Source of the DNA: Aquificaceae bacterium
GTDB taxonomy: Bacteria; Aquificota; Aquificia; Aquificales; Aquificaceae
Direction of reading: 5' to 3'
NCBI GenBank assembly: GCA_015492115.1
Contig: WGFS01000002.1
Span: 1-22,401, forward strand
DNA: 22,401 nucleotides
Both the position numbers and the translations under genes were made by a program. Shown here piece by piece: positions 13,953 to 21,133 of the stretch (position 1 is its first letter; every line of letters begins with the position of its first letter). The notes under the pieces were generated by a model. It did no database searches. It worked only from the letters and a program-made list of their open reading frames with translations, and was not told the origin of the DNA.

Positions 13953-15167
13953 CTATATCTCCTCAACCTTCACCTTCCTCTGCTCCCCGGTTCTCATGTC
14001 CTTGAGAGACACCACTCCCTCCTTAAGCTCGTCCTCACCTATTATCACCGCATAGTCCGCAGACAGCTTGTTGGCGAGTTCAAGCTGTTTCTTTAGTCCA
14101 CCCTTCCTGTAGGAGAGCTCCACCACCTTTCCCTTACTTCTTAGTATGTCCGCTACCTTGAGAGCGTAAGCGTGAACCTCACCGAAGGGTATCACAAAGT
14201 AGAGATCGTAATTCCTCTGGGGTTCCTCCACGAGGAGCATGAGCCTCTCTACACCGAGGGCGAAGCCGAGGGCAGGGGTGGGTGGTCCGCCGAACTCCTC
14301 CACGAGGTAGTCGTACCTTCCTCCAGCTATGACAGCGACACCGAGCTCGTCTGAAACAGCCTCAAAGACCGTCCTCGTGTAGTAGTCCAAGCCCCTCACG
14401 AGGTTGTGGTTCTCCCTGAAGTTAACACCGAGTTCCTTCAGGTAATCCTTGAGCTTTGTGTAGTGCTCCCTGCACTCATCGCAGAGGTAGTCCACCATCT
14501 TGGGTGCCTCTTTAACGGCCTCCTGGCAGGTTTCAACCTTGCAGTCAAGAACTCTCAGGGGGTTCCTGTCCTTCCTGTCCACACACACGTCGCAGAGGTG
14601 CCCGGCAACACCGTGCAGGTACTCCACGAGCGCCTCCCTGTAAGCTGGTCTGCACACCCTGCAACCGAGTGAGTTTATCTCCATAGTAGCCTGGACGTTG
14701 AGAGCTTTCAGGATCTCATCGGCGAGTTTAAGAAGCTCAGCGTCCGCGTGGGGTTCCGCAACACCGAAGACCTCAACCCCTATCTGGTGGAACTGCCTGT
14801 ACCTCCCCGCCTGGGGTCTTTCGTATCTGAACATTGGACCCTCGTAGAAGAGTTTGTGGTAAGGTCTCAGGGCATAGAGCTTGTTCTGGATGTAAGCCCT
14901 CACCACCCCAGCGGTTCCCTCCGGTCTGAGGGCGAGCCTTCTGCCCTTCCTGTCGGAGAAGACGAACATCTCTTTCTGGACTATATCCGTCGCCTCCCCT
15001 ATGCTCCTCTCAAAGACCTTTGCGTACTCAACAACGGGCGTTATTATCTCCTCGTAATTATACTTCCTGAGGAGTTCTCTGACGGTGGAGGTGACCCTGC
15101 GAAACTTCCTGAGTTCTCCTCCGATTATGTCGTGGAACCCACGGGGTGCCTGAAAGTTCTCAGCCAT
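13953..15167 (-). CDS. hisS: Histidyl-tRNA synthetase
   Basis: A 404-residue class II synthetase. Motif 1 lies near 37-65 and motif 2 around 104-130 (FYEGPMFRYERPQAGRYRQFHQIGVE). The histidine-specific loop is LVRGLDYYTRTVFE (256-269), and motif 3 is ALGFALGVERL. The anticodon-binding domain follows from about 320. Unusually cysteine-rich: C169, C172, C192, C195, C209, C214, C229 and C232 fall in 64 residues of the insertion domain, mostly as CxxC pairs, suggesting one or two zinc sites. Its ATG shares one base with the gap stop (TGATG), so the two genes are translationally coupled. The 3' end is one base from the convergent TusA-fusion gene. Confidence 0.97.
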   Translation of the reverse strand: MAENFQAPRGFHDIIGGELRKFRRVTSTVRELLRKYNYEEIITPVVEYAKVFERSIGEATDIVQKEMFVFSDRKGRRLALRPEGTAGVVRAYIQNKLYALRPYHKLFYEGPMFRYERPQAGRYRQFHQIGVEVFGVAEPHADAELLKLADEILKALNVQATMEINSLGCRVCRPAYREALVEYLHGVAGHLCDVCVDRKDRNPLRVLDCKVETCQEAVKEAPKMVDYLCDECREHYTKLKDYLKELGVNFRENHNLVRGLDYYTRTVFEAVSDELGVAVIAGGRYDYLVEEFGGPPTPALGFALGVERLMLLVEEPQRNYDLYFVIPFGEVHAYALKVADILRSKGKVVELSYRKGGLKKQLELANKLSADYAVIIGEDELKEGVVSLKDMRTGEQRKVKVEEI

Positions 15168-16195
15168 CAGAGCCCTTTCTCAGCTATAAAGAGGACGAGG
15201 TCTCTCAGCCTGCATGAGTAGCCCCACTCGTTGTCGTACCAGGACGCAACGTGAACCATGTTATCTATGACGTGGGTTAGAGGTGCATCAAAAATTGCGG
15301 AGTGGGGGTTTCCAACTATGTCGGTTGAGACTATGGGATCCTCACAGTACTGGAGGATCTCTTTAAGATATATCTTTCCACTCTGAACATACCGCTCCGC
15401 GGTCTCTCTAAACCTCTCCTTCACCTCTTCAGCGGAGGAGGGAGCCTTGCTCACAACCACGGTAAGGTCCACGAGGGAACCGTCCGGAACCGGAACTCTC
15501 CTCGCGGTCCCGTCAAGTCTGCCCTTCAGCTCCGGTATGACCTCACCTATAGCCTTCGCGGCGCCGGTGGTGGTAGGGACTATATTGGTCGCAGCAGCCC
15601 TCGCCCTTCTGAAGTCCCTGTGGGGAAGGTCAAGGAGCCTCTGGTCGTTGGTGTAGGCGTGAACCGTGACCATGTATCCCCTCTCAACACCGAAGGCTTC
15701 CTGAAGAACCTTAACCGTTGGAGCGAGGCAGTTGGTTGTGCAGGAGGCGTTGGATATTATAGAGTGCTGGGAGGGGTCGTACTTGTCCTCGTTGACTCCA
15801 AGAACTACGGTTATGTCGGGTCCCTTTGCGGGGGCTGAGATTATGACCTTCTTTGCACCTCCCTTCAGGTGAAGGCTCGCCTTTTCCCTCTCTCTGAAGA
15901 CACCTGTGGACTCTATGACCACATCAACACCGAGTTCTCCCCAGGGTATCTGGGAGGGATCCCTCTGGGCAAAGACCTTAACATCCTTACCATCAACGAA
16001 GAGGGTATCATCCTTGGCGCTGATCTCCCCGGGGTATATACCGTGAACGGAGTCGTACTTGAGGAGGTGCGCAAGGTGTGAGCTGTCGGTAAGGTCGTTG
16101 ATGGCAACTATCTCAATGTCGCTGTTTCCTCTGCAAGCCCTGAAGAAGCTCCTTCCTATCCTTCCAAATCCGTTTATCCCTACCCTTATAGCCAT
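15167..16195 (-). CDS. gap: Glyceraldehyde-3-phosphate dehydrogenase
   Basis: A 342-residue cytosolic enzyme of glycolysis/gluconeogenesis; in an autotroph the flux would mostly be gluconeogenic. The Rossmann motif GINGFGRIGR (6-15) starts the protein. The INDL dipeptide region (D34) favours NAD over NADP. The active site is SNASCTTNCLAP with C152, paired with H179 in VTVHAYTNDQ. The C-terminal WYDNEWGYSCRL is conserved. The gene leads an operon with hisS. On the minus strand TATAAT lies 9 bases before the ATG, with no Shine-Dalgarno. Confidence 0.97.
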   Translation of the reverse strand: MAIRVGINGFGRIGRSFFRACRGNSDIEIVAINDLTDSSHLAHLLKYDSVHGIYPGEISAKDDTLFVDGKDVKVFAQRDPSQIPWGELGVDVVIESTGVFREREKASLHLKGGAKKVIISAPAKGPDITVVLGVNEDKYDPSQHSIISNASCTTNCLAPTVKVLQEAFGVERGYMVTVHAYTNDQRLLDLPHRDFRRARAAATNIVPTTTGAAKAIGEVIPELKGRLDGTARRVPVPDGSLVDLTVVVSKAPSSAEEVKERFRETAERYVQSGKIYLKEILQYCEDPIVSTDIVGNPHSAIFDAPLTHVIDNMVHVASWYDNEWGYSCRLRDLVLFIAEKGL

Positions 16196-16204
16196 AGCTA
16201 TTTA

Positions 16205-16210
16205 ATTATA
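16205..16210 (-). promoter_or_regulatory. Putative -10 box of gap
   Basis: The minus strand reads TATAAT 9 bases before the gap ATG, so the leader would be only about 2-3 bases. No recognisable -35 (the position 17 bases upstream reads TAATCC). Confidence 0.5.
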
Positions 16211-16238
16211 ATGCAACCTATCAGGTGGGATTAGAGGC

Positions 16239-17342
16239 TTAGTTGTTCTGGTTACCAGCCTGCCACTTGAGGTAGTTCTCTATGAACTCGTCTATATCCC
16301 CGTCCATGACCGCATCAACGTTCCCCGTCTCGTAACCCGTCCTCAGATCCTTTATAAGCCTGTAAGGGTGGAAGACGTAAGACCTTATCTGGTGTCCCCA
16401 GCCTATGTCCGTCTTCTCCCCCTCGTACTGCTTCTTCTTCTCCATGAGCTTCTGCTGTTCAAGCTGATAGAGCTTTGCCTTCAGGAGTTCCAGAGCCTTC
16501 CTCCTGTTCTGAAACTGAGACCTCTCCTGCTGACACGAGACCACTATACCCGTTGGGATGTGGGTTATCCTGACCGCTGTGTCCGTCTTGTTCACGTACT
16601 GACCACCAGCTCCAGATGCCCTGAAGGTCTCAACCTTGAGGTCTTCATCCTTTATATCTACGTTTATATCCTCATCTATCTGGGGCATAACGGAGACCGC
16701 AGCGAAGGAGGTGTGCCTCCTTGCGTTGGAGTCAAAGGGTGATATCCTGACGAGCCTGTGGACACCCTGCTCACCCTTCAGGTAGCCGTATGCGTAGGGT
16801 CCCTTTATGAGCAGGGTAACGCTCTTTATACCAGCAACGTCGTCGGGGGTTATATCAACGACCTCAACGTCGTACCCCTTTCTCTCAGCCCACCTGCGGT
16901 ACATCCTCAGGAGCATGTCCGCCCAGTCACAGGCTTCCGTTCCTCCCGCTCCAGCCTGAATCGTAAGGTAGGCGTTCTTGGAGTCCATCTCCCCTGAAAG
17001 GTAGGTCTTGAGTTCAAGTGAGCTGAGCTTTCTCTCAAGGTTCTCCATCTCCTCCTCAAGCATAGCCCAGGTATCGGTGTCTTCCTCAGGGGTTATCTCG
17101 GACAGCTCTTCAACATCCTTCAGAGCCTTCTCAAGCTCTTCAACGGAGTTTATGGTCTCCTCAAGCCACTTTCTCCTCTGTATAACCTTCTTAGCCCTCT
17201 CCTGATCATCCCAGAAGCCCTGAGAGGACATAGTCTCATCCAGCCCTCTGAGCTCTTCCCTCAGCCTGTCAAGATCAATTACCTTCCTTATGTCCTCAAA
17301 CCTATCCCTGAGCTCTTCTATCTTGCCCTTTAACTCCAGCAT
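16239..17342 (-). CDS. prfB: Peptide chain release factor 2
   Basis: A 367-residue release factor terminating at UAA and UGA. The tripeptide anticodon SPF (201-203), which distinguishes RF2 from RF1 (PxT), sits in LVRISPFDSNARRHTSF. The catalytic GGQ (246-248) sits in RASGAGGQYVNKTDTAVRI. The N-terminal coiled-coil domain (about 1-110) is complete and in one frame: there is no in-frame UGA and no CUU-UGA-C programmed +1 shift around codons 20-30 where E. coli has one. ATG 17342 is preferred; the codon before it is GTG and could be used. It lies downstream of copZ with a 41-base gap. Confidence 0.97.
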   Translation of the reverse strand: MLELKGKIEELRDRFEDIRKVIDLDRLREELRGLDETMSSQGFWDDQERAKKVIQRRKWLEETINSVEELEKALKDVEELSEITPEEDTDTWAMLEEEMENLERKLSSLELKTYLSGEMDSKNAYLTIQAGAGGTEACDWADMLLRMYRRWAERKGYDVEVVDITPDDVAGIKSVTLLIKGPYAYGYLKGEQGVHRLVRISPFDSNARRHTSFAAVSVMPQIDEDINVDIKDEDLKVETFRASGAGGQYVNKTDTAVRITHIPTGIVVSCQQERSQFQNRRKALELLKAKLYQLEQQKLMEKKKQYEGEKTDIGWGHQIRSYVFHPYRLIKDLRTGYETGNVDAVMDGDIDEFIENYLKWQAGNQNN

Positions 17343-17383
17343 CACAGTTTAATTTAAATCTCGGATAGAGAAGGTGATATGAT

Positions 17384-17590
17384 TCAGTCCACCACCCTGT
17401 AGCCCCACTCCTCAATAGCCTTCTTTATGTCCTCAAGGGGTACATCCTTCTCCATCTGAACCTTTACAGTTCCCTCCTCAAGGGAAACCTCAACCTTTGA
17501 TACACCCTCAAGGGAGGAAACAGCGTTGTGGACAGTCCTGACGCAGTGCTGACAGGTCATACCCTGCACTTTAAGTTCCACTTCTTTCAT
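17384..17590 (-). CDS. copZ: CopZ-like heavy-metal-associated (HMA) metallochaperone
   Basis: A 68-residue single HMA domain with the beta-alpha-beta-beta-alpha-beta pattern. The metal loop is GMTCQHC (C13, C16) and a conserved ending EEWGYRVVD follows. It would carry Cu(I) to a P-type ATPase or buffer copper. No copper ATPase or CsoR/CueR gene is adjacent, so the metal is inferred from the family. A TG-extended TAAAAT box lies 7 bases upstream on its strand, and no Shine-Dalgarno is seen. The gene sits 32 bases downstream of the DksA-like gene and could also be read from it. A heavy-metal efflux pump is at the other end of the window, not linked. Confidence 0.9.
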   Translation of the reverse strand: MKEVELKVQGMTCQHCVRTVHNAVSSLEGVSKVEVSLEEGTVKVQMEKDVPLEDIKKAIEEWGYRVVD

Positions 17591-17597
17591 ACTGAGT

Positions 17598-17603
17598 ATT
17601 TTA
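17598..17603 (-). promoter_or_regulatory. Putative extended -10 box of copZ
   Basis: The minus strand reads TGT followed by TAAAAT (5 of 6), 7 bases before the copZ ATG. This again predicts a leaderless start. Confidence 0.4.
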
Positions 17604-17622
17604 ACACCAGATGAGTATAGAG

Positions 17623-18060
17623 TTAAGCCTCCCCGAGGTCTTCCCTCTCTATCTCTATGTCTTCGGTCAGCATGGGTTCAAACCCGTAGGAGGGCATAAA
17701 GGTTCCAGACTCCCTCTCAACCTCCTCCGCACACTGGGCGCAGTACCTCGTCCAGGGTATGGCACAGAGCCGTTCAAAGGCTATCTCAGCCCCGCAGTTC
17801 TCACAGATACCGTAAGAACCGTTCTCTATCTTCTTGAGGGCGTAATCTATCTCCTTCAAGGTGTTGATCTCTATCTGAGACAGGTTGTCAAGGAGCTCCT
17901 CCGTGTAAGTCATCTGTCCTATATCCTCCCAGTCGCGAGGCTCCTTGGACTCTTCCTCCAGGCGTTGCTGGGTTTCCTCCTTGGCAAGGTATCTTTCAAG
18001 GATCTTTGACTTCTCTTCAAAGAGCCTCTTCCTGCATTCCTCAAGCTGTTTTTTCTCCAT
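17623..18060 (-). CDS. DksA/TraR-family zinc-finger protein
   Basis: A 145-residue protein that probably enters the RNA polymerase secondary channel as DksA does. The C4 zinc finger is exact: C86-x2-C89-x17-C107-x2-C110. The helical part has D43-W-E-D46-I-G48, which falls 43 residues before the first zinc cysteine, the same spacing as the DxxDxA tip motif (D71, D74, A76) to C114 in E. coli DksA as I recall it. The acidic pair is kept but Ala is Gly. The N-terminal arm is about 28 residues shorter than in E. coli, and the C-terminal 35 residues are an acidic tail. AAGGAGG precedes the ATG (18066-18072, minus strand). DksA function is probable, not proven. Confidence 0.88.
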   Translation of the reverse strand: MEKKQLEECRKRLFEEKSKILERYLAKEETQQRLEEESKEPRDWEDIGQMTYTEELLDNLSQIEINTLKEIDYALKKIENGSYGICENCGAEIAFERLCAIPWTRYCAQCAEEVERESGTFMPSYGFEPMLTEDIEIEREDLGEA

Positions 18061-18088
18061 AACCTCCTCCTTGTTCTGATGTTGAAAG

Positions 18089-18094
18089 TATAAT
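18089..18094 (+). promoter_or_regulatory. -10 box of the class A PBP gene
   Basis: TATAAT, giving a start of transcription near 18101 and a leader of about 20 bases with a weak AAGG before the ATG at 18121. It is the left half of a perfect 12-bp palindrome shared with the opposing promoter. No good -35 is seen. Confidence 0.5.
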
Positions 18095-18122
18095 ATTATA
18101 GTGAACCGTTAAGGTTTGTCAT
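18095..18122 (-). promoter_or_regulatory. Promoter of the dksA-like gene
   Basis: On the minus strand ATGACA (18117-18122, 5 of 6 to TTGACA), a 16-base spacer and TATAAT (18095-18100). The -35 lies across the first bases of the PBP gene. A leader of about 28 bases carries a strong Shine-Dalgarno. Confidence 0.6.
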
Positions 18123-20304
18123 GCTTAAAAAGATATTGATATATCTGTCAATTTTTTTGGGTGTCCTTCTGGGAGGAACTTTTATCTTCCTCGTCGCCCT
18201 GTACATGACCCTCCCTGACGTAAAATTGCTTGAGGGATGGACACCTCCCCAGTCTTCGGTTGTATTTGATTACAGAGATAGACCTTACGGTGATATAGGT
18301 GTCCAGAAGAGATACTACGTTAAGATAGACGAGATCCCGGACAGGGTTATACAGGCTTTCATATCTGCGGAGGACAGGAACTTCTTTGAGCACCACGGAA
18401 TAGACCTGGGGGCGATATTCAGGGCGATGATAGCCAACATCAGGGCTGGAAGGGTCGTTCAGGGCGGAAGCACCATAACCCAACAGCTTGCGAAGAACCT
18501 CTTCCTTACGAGGGAGAGAACCATAAAGAGGAAGCTGAAGGAGGCACTCCTCGCGATAAAGATAGAGAGAACCTTTGACAAGAGGAAGATACTTGAGCTC
18601 TACCTGAACCAGATATACCTGGGTAACGGAGCCTACGGTGTTGAGGCGGCTTCAAGGGTTTACTTCGGAAAGCACGTCAAGGAGCTGACCCTTGAGGAAT
18701 CCGCCCTCCTCGCAGGGCTTCCCAAGGCACCTTCAAGGTTCAACCCCTTTGTAAATCCGGAACTTGCAAAGACGAGGAGAAACTACGTCCTTAAGAGGAT
18801 GCTTGAGGATGGATACATAACCCAGGAGGAGTATGAAACAGCGGTAAATAAACCCGTTATAGTCAAGAGGGACAACAAGTACAGACTCTCCGACTACGTT
18901 CTGGACATGGTCAAAGAGTACCTCATGGACAGATACGGTGATATTGCCCTCCAGGGCGGTCTGAAGATATACACAACCATAGACAGAGACCTTCAAACTC
19001 TGGCGGTTCGCTCCCTGAAGAAGGGATTGAAGAGGCTCGCCCGTATGAACGGGATACCCTTTCTTCCGGAGAGCGAGGAGGACATGGCTGAGTTCTACAG
19101 GGCGGAGAAGAAAACCCCTATAGATGACAAGGTCTACGTTGCGAAGATAGCGGAGATAAAGAACGGCTACGCGAACGTTGAGCTGGGTAAGAATAAGTTC
19201 AGGGTGAACCTCAGGGGGCTCAACCTGGAGGGCAGGGAGTACGTGTTCATCAGGCTTCACGAGGGACTGGAAGGGTGGAGTGCGGAGCTTGTTCCAGACC
19301 TTCAGGGAGCCCTTGTGAGCCTTGACGTCCACACAGGTGCCATAAGGGCCATAGTTGGAGGGTACTCTTACTCCTACAGCCCCTTCAACAGAGCGATCAA
19401 GGCTAAGAGACAGCCCGGTTCAGCCATAAAGCCCGTGATATACATGGCAGCACTCCTGAAGGGTGAAACCCAGATATCCTCCATAGACGCAAGACCGAGA
19501 ACCTTCTACGACCCGGCGACCGGAGAGGAGTGGACACCTAAAAACTACGGGGACGAGGAATACACGGTAGTTACACTCAGGCAGGCTCTCGCCAAGAGCA
19601 TAAATACCGCAACCGTTAACCTCCTGGACAAGCTCGGATTTGAGATAGTGCTGAGCGTCGGGGAGAAGGTCGGTCTCACAAATCTGAAACCCTATTACTC
19701 CCTCGCTTTAGGGACGGTTGAGGTAACTCCCCTTCAGCTCACTTCAGCCTACCAGGTTTTCGCTAACCTCGGAACCAAGTGCGAGCCATTCTTCATAAGA
19801 AAGATAGTTGACGGAAACGGAAAGGTGCTTGAGGAGAACTCACCCAAGTGTGAGGAGGTTCTCCCGCCTCAGGAGACGAGGGTTCTGGTGGACATGCTGA
19901 GGGCTGTGGTGCTTGAGGGAACGGGAAGATCGGCGAAGGACCTGCCAAGGATAGTGGCAGGGAAGACGGGAACCACGGACGAGTACATGGACGCCTGGTT
20001 CATAGGCTTCTCCCCTTACATATCCGCTGGGGTCTGGGTTGGCTACGACGCCAAAGTTTCCCTTGGCAGGGGGATGTCAGGTGCAAGGGCAGCGCTTCCC
20101 ATATGGAAGGACTTCATGGCTGTAGCAGCGTCCAAGTATCCCAACGATGACTTCCCTCTTCCGGAGGGCACCGTTGTCGTGCCGATAAATCCTGAAGATT
20201 ACGTTATAGCGGACGAAACCTGCCCGGGAATAAACATGGTCTTCGTTGAGGGAACTCAGCCGAAGCTGACCTGCTCAGACCTGAGGAACATAATCAGTCC
20301 TTAG
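18121..20304 (+). CDS. Class A penicillin-binding protein (PBP1A type), bifunctional transglycosylase/transpeptidase
   Basis: A 727-residue peptidoglycan synthase anchored by one N-terminal helix (about 5-30). The GT51 glycosyltransferase domain (about 55-225) has the catalytic E84 in SAEDRNFFEHHGID, then QGGSTITQQLAKNLFL and the ELYLNQIYLGNGAYGVEAA segment. A short beta-rich insert (about 330-400) precedes the transpeptidase domain. Its active-site motifs are S434-A-I-K437, S493-I-N495 and K615-T-G. All catalytic residues are present, so it should be active. The gene is divergent from the dksA-like gene across a 60-base gap. Its last 11 bases overlap the convergent UspA gene. Confidence 0.96.
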   Translation: MLKKILIYLSIFLGVLLGGTFIFLVALYMTLPDVKLLEGWTPPQSSVVFDYRDRPYGDIGVQKRYYVKIDEIPDRVIQAFISAEDRNFFEHHGIDLGAIFRAMIANIRAGRVVQGGSTITQQLAKNLFLTRERTIKRKLKEALLAIKIERTFDKRKILELYLNQIYLGNGAYGVEAASRVYFGKHVKELTLEESALLAGLPKAPSRFNPFVNPELAKTRRNYVLKRMLEDGYITQEEYETAVNKPVIVKRDNKYRLSDYVLDMVKEYLMDRYGDIALQGGLKIYTTIDRDLQTLAVRSLKKGLKRLARMNGIPFLPESEEDMAEFYRAEKKTPIDDKVYVAKIAEIKNGYANVELGKNKFRVNLRGLNLEGREYVFIRLHEGLEGWSAELVPDLQGALVSLDVHTGAIRAIVGGYSYSYSPFNRAIKAKRQPGSAIKPVIYMAALLKGETQISSIDARPRTFYDPATGEEWTPKNYGDEEYTVVTLRQALAKSINTATVNLLDKLGFEIVLSVGEKVGLTNLKPYYSLALGTVEVTPLQLTSAYQVFANLGTKCEPFFIRKIVDGNGKVLEENSPKCEEVLPPQETRVLVDMLRAVVLEGTGRSAKDLPRIVAGKTGTTDEYMDAWFIGFSPYISAGVWVGYDAKVSLGRGMSGARAALPIWKDFMAVAASKYPNDDFPLPEGTVVVPINPEDYVIADETCPGINMVFVEGTQPKLTCSDLRNIISP

Positions 20305-21133
20305 ACACTTTCGTGAGAAACATTGGTATGTCCAGATTGTGGATAACGAAGGAGGTCACGCTTCCAAGGAAGAGCTCCTTGAACCTTCCCTTTCCGTAGG
20401 CGCCAAGGAAGAGCAGGTCTATACCCTTATCCTTTGCCACGTTAACGATCCTCTCCTCAGGTAAACCCGTCGTATAAATGAACTTGTATTCTACCGGGAG
20501 GAGGTCGCTCACCTCCCTCTCAACCTCTTTGGGACTCTCCCCCTTATCCTCCTCAACAAAGAGCACCTCTATCTCATATCCATACAGCTCCCTTAGAGAA
20601 CCGCACACCCTCAACGCCAGCTTAGCGTTATCGCTTCTGTCGTAAGCTACCAGCGCTCTCCTGAACTCCCTCTCCTCCTCGGGAACCAGGAAAACGGGAC
20701 ATCTTGCGAGACGGGCGACCTTCTCGGAGTTTGAGCCCATGAGTATCCCCTTCACGGGCTTTCTGCCGACTTTACCGAGGACTATGAGATCCTCTGGGTC
20801 CGCCTGACCCGCTATCTCCCTGTATGGAACACCCGTCGTCTGCACCACAGAGACCCTGGCACCGTACTCCCTCCCCAGGGCGGAGAACTCTGTAAGTATG
20901 GCGTCCCCCTGCTTTTCAAGAAAGTCCTTTATCCTGGAGGATATGCCCTCGTAGTAGGTGAAGCCTAGAACACCGGCGAGATCTGCGAGGAAGCTCTCTT
21001 CCAGAAGTCTGACGTCCACAACGTATATGCCCACAACGGGGATGTCGTAGAAGTTACCGAGTCTGAGTGCGTACTTGGATGCTGTCAGGGAGGCGGGAGA
21101 GCCATCAACACCGACTATGATCCTCTTAAACAT
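20294..21133 (-). CDS. Tandem universal stress protein (two UspA domains)
   Basis: A 279-residue soluble protein made of two UspA domains (about 1-152 and 157-279). Each ends with an intact ATP-binding motif G-x2-G-x9-G-S: GKVGRKPVKGILMGSNS in the first and GAYGKGRFKELFLGSVT in the second, so both halves could bind ATP. The first domain also starts with the usual IIVGVDGSPAS. The two domains form an internal dimer. The ATG overlaps the gyrB stop by 8 bases, so the gene is read with gyrB. The exact stress role is unknown. Confidence 0.93.
   Translation of the reverse strand: MFKRIIVGVDGSPASLTASKYALRLGNFYDIPVVGIYVVDVRLLEESFLADLAGVLGFTYYEGISSRIKDFLEKQGDAILTEFSALGREYGARVSVVQTTGVPYREIAGQADPEDLIVLGKVGRKPVKGILMGSNSEKVARLARCPVFLVPEEEREFRRALVAYDRSDNAKLALRVCGSLRELYGYEIEVLFVEEDKGESPKEVEREVSDLLPVEYKFIYTTGLPEERIVNVAKDKGIDLLFLGAYGKGRFKELFLGSVTSFVIHNLDIPMFLTKVSKD

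Noticed and set aside
17221..17290. CTTGAC in the prfB N-terminal region as a relic of the CUU-UGA-C frameshift site
   Set aside because: In an ungapped alignment to E. coli RF2 it is two codons away from the shift position, so the resemblance is probably chance.
18733..19332. 199-codon minus-strand frame opposite the PBP gene
   Set aside because: Shadow of the PBP coding frame, with no start signal and no recognisable domain.
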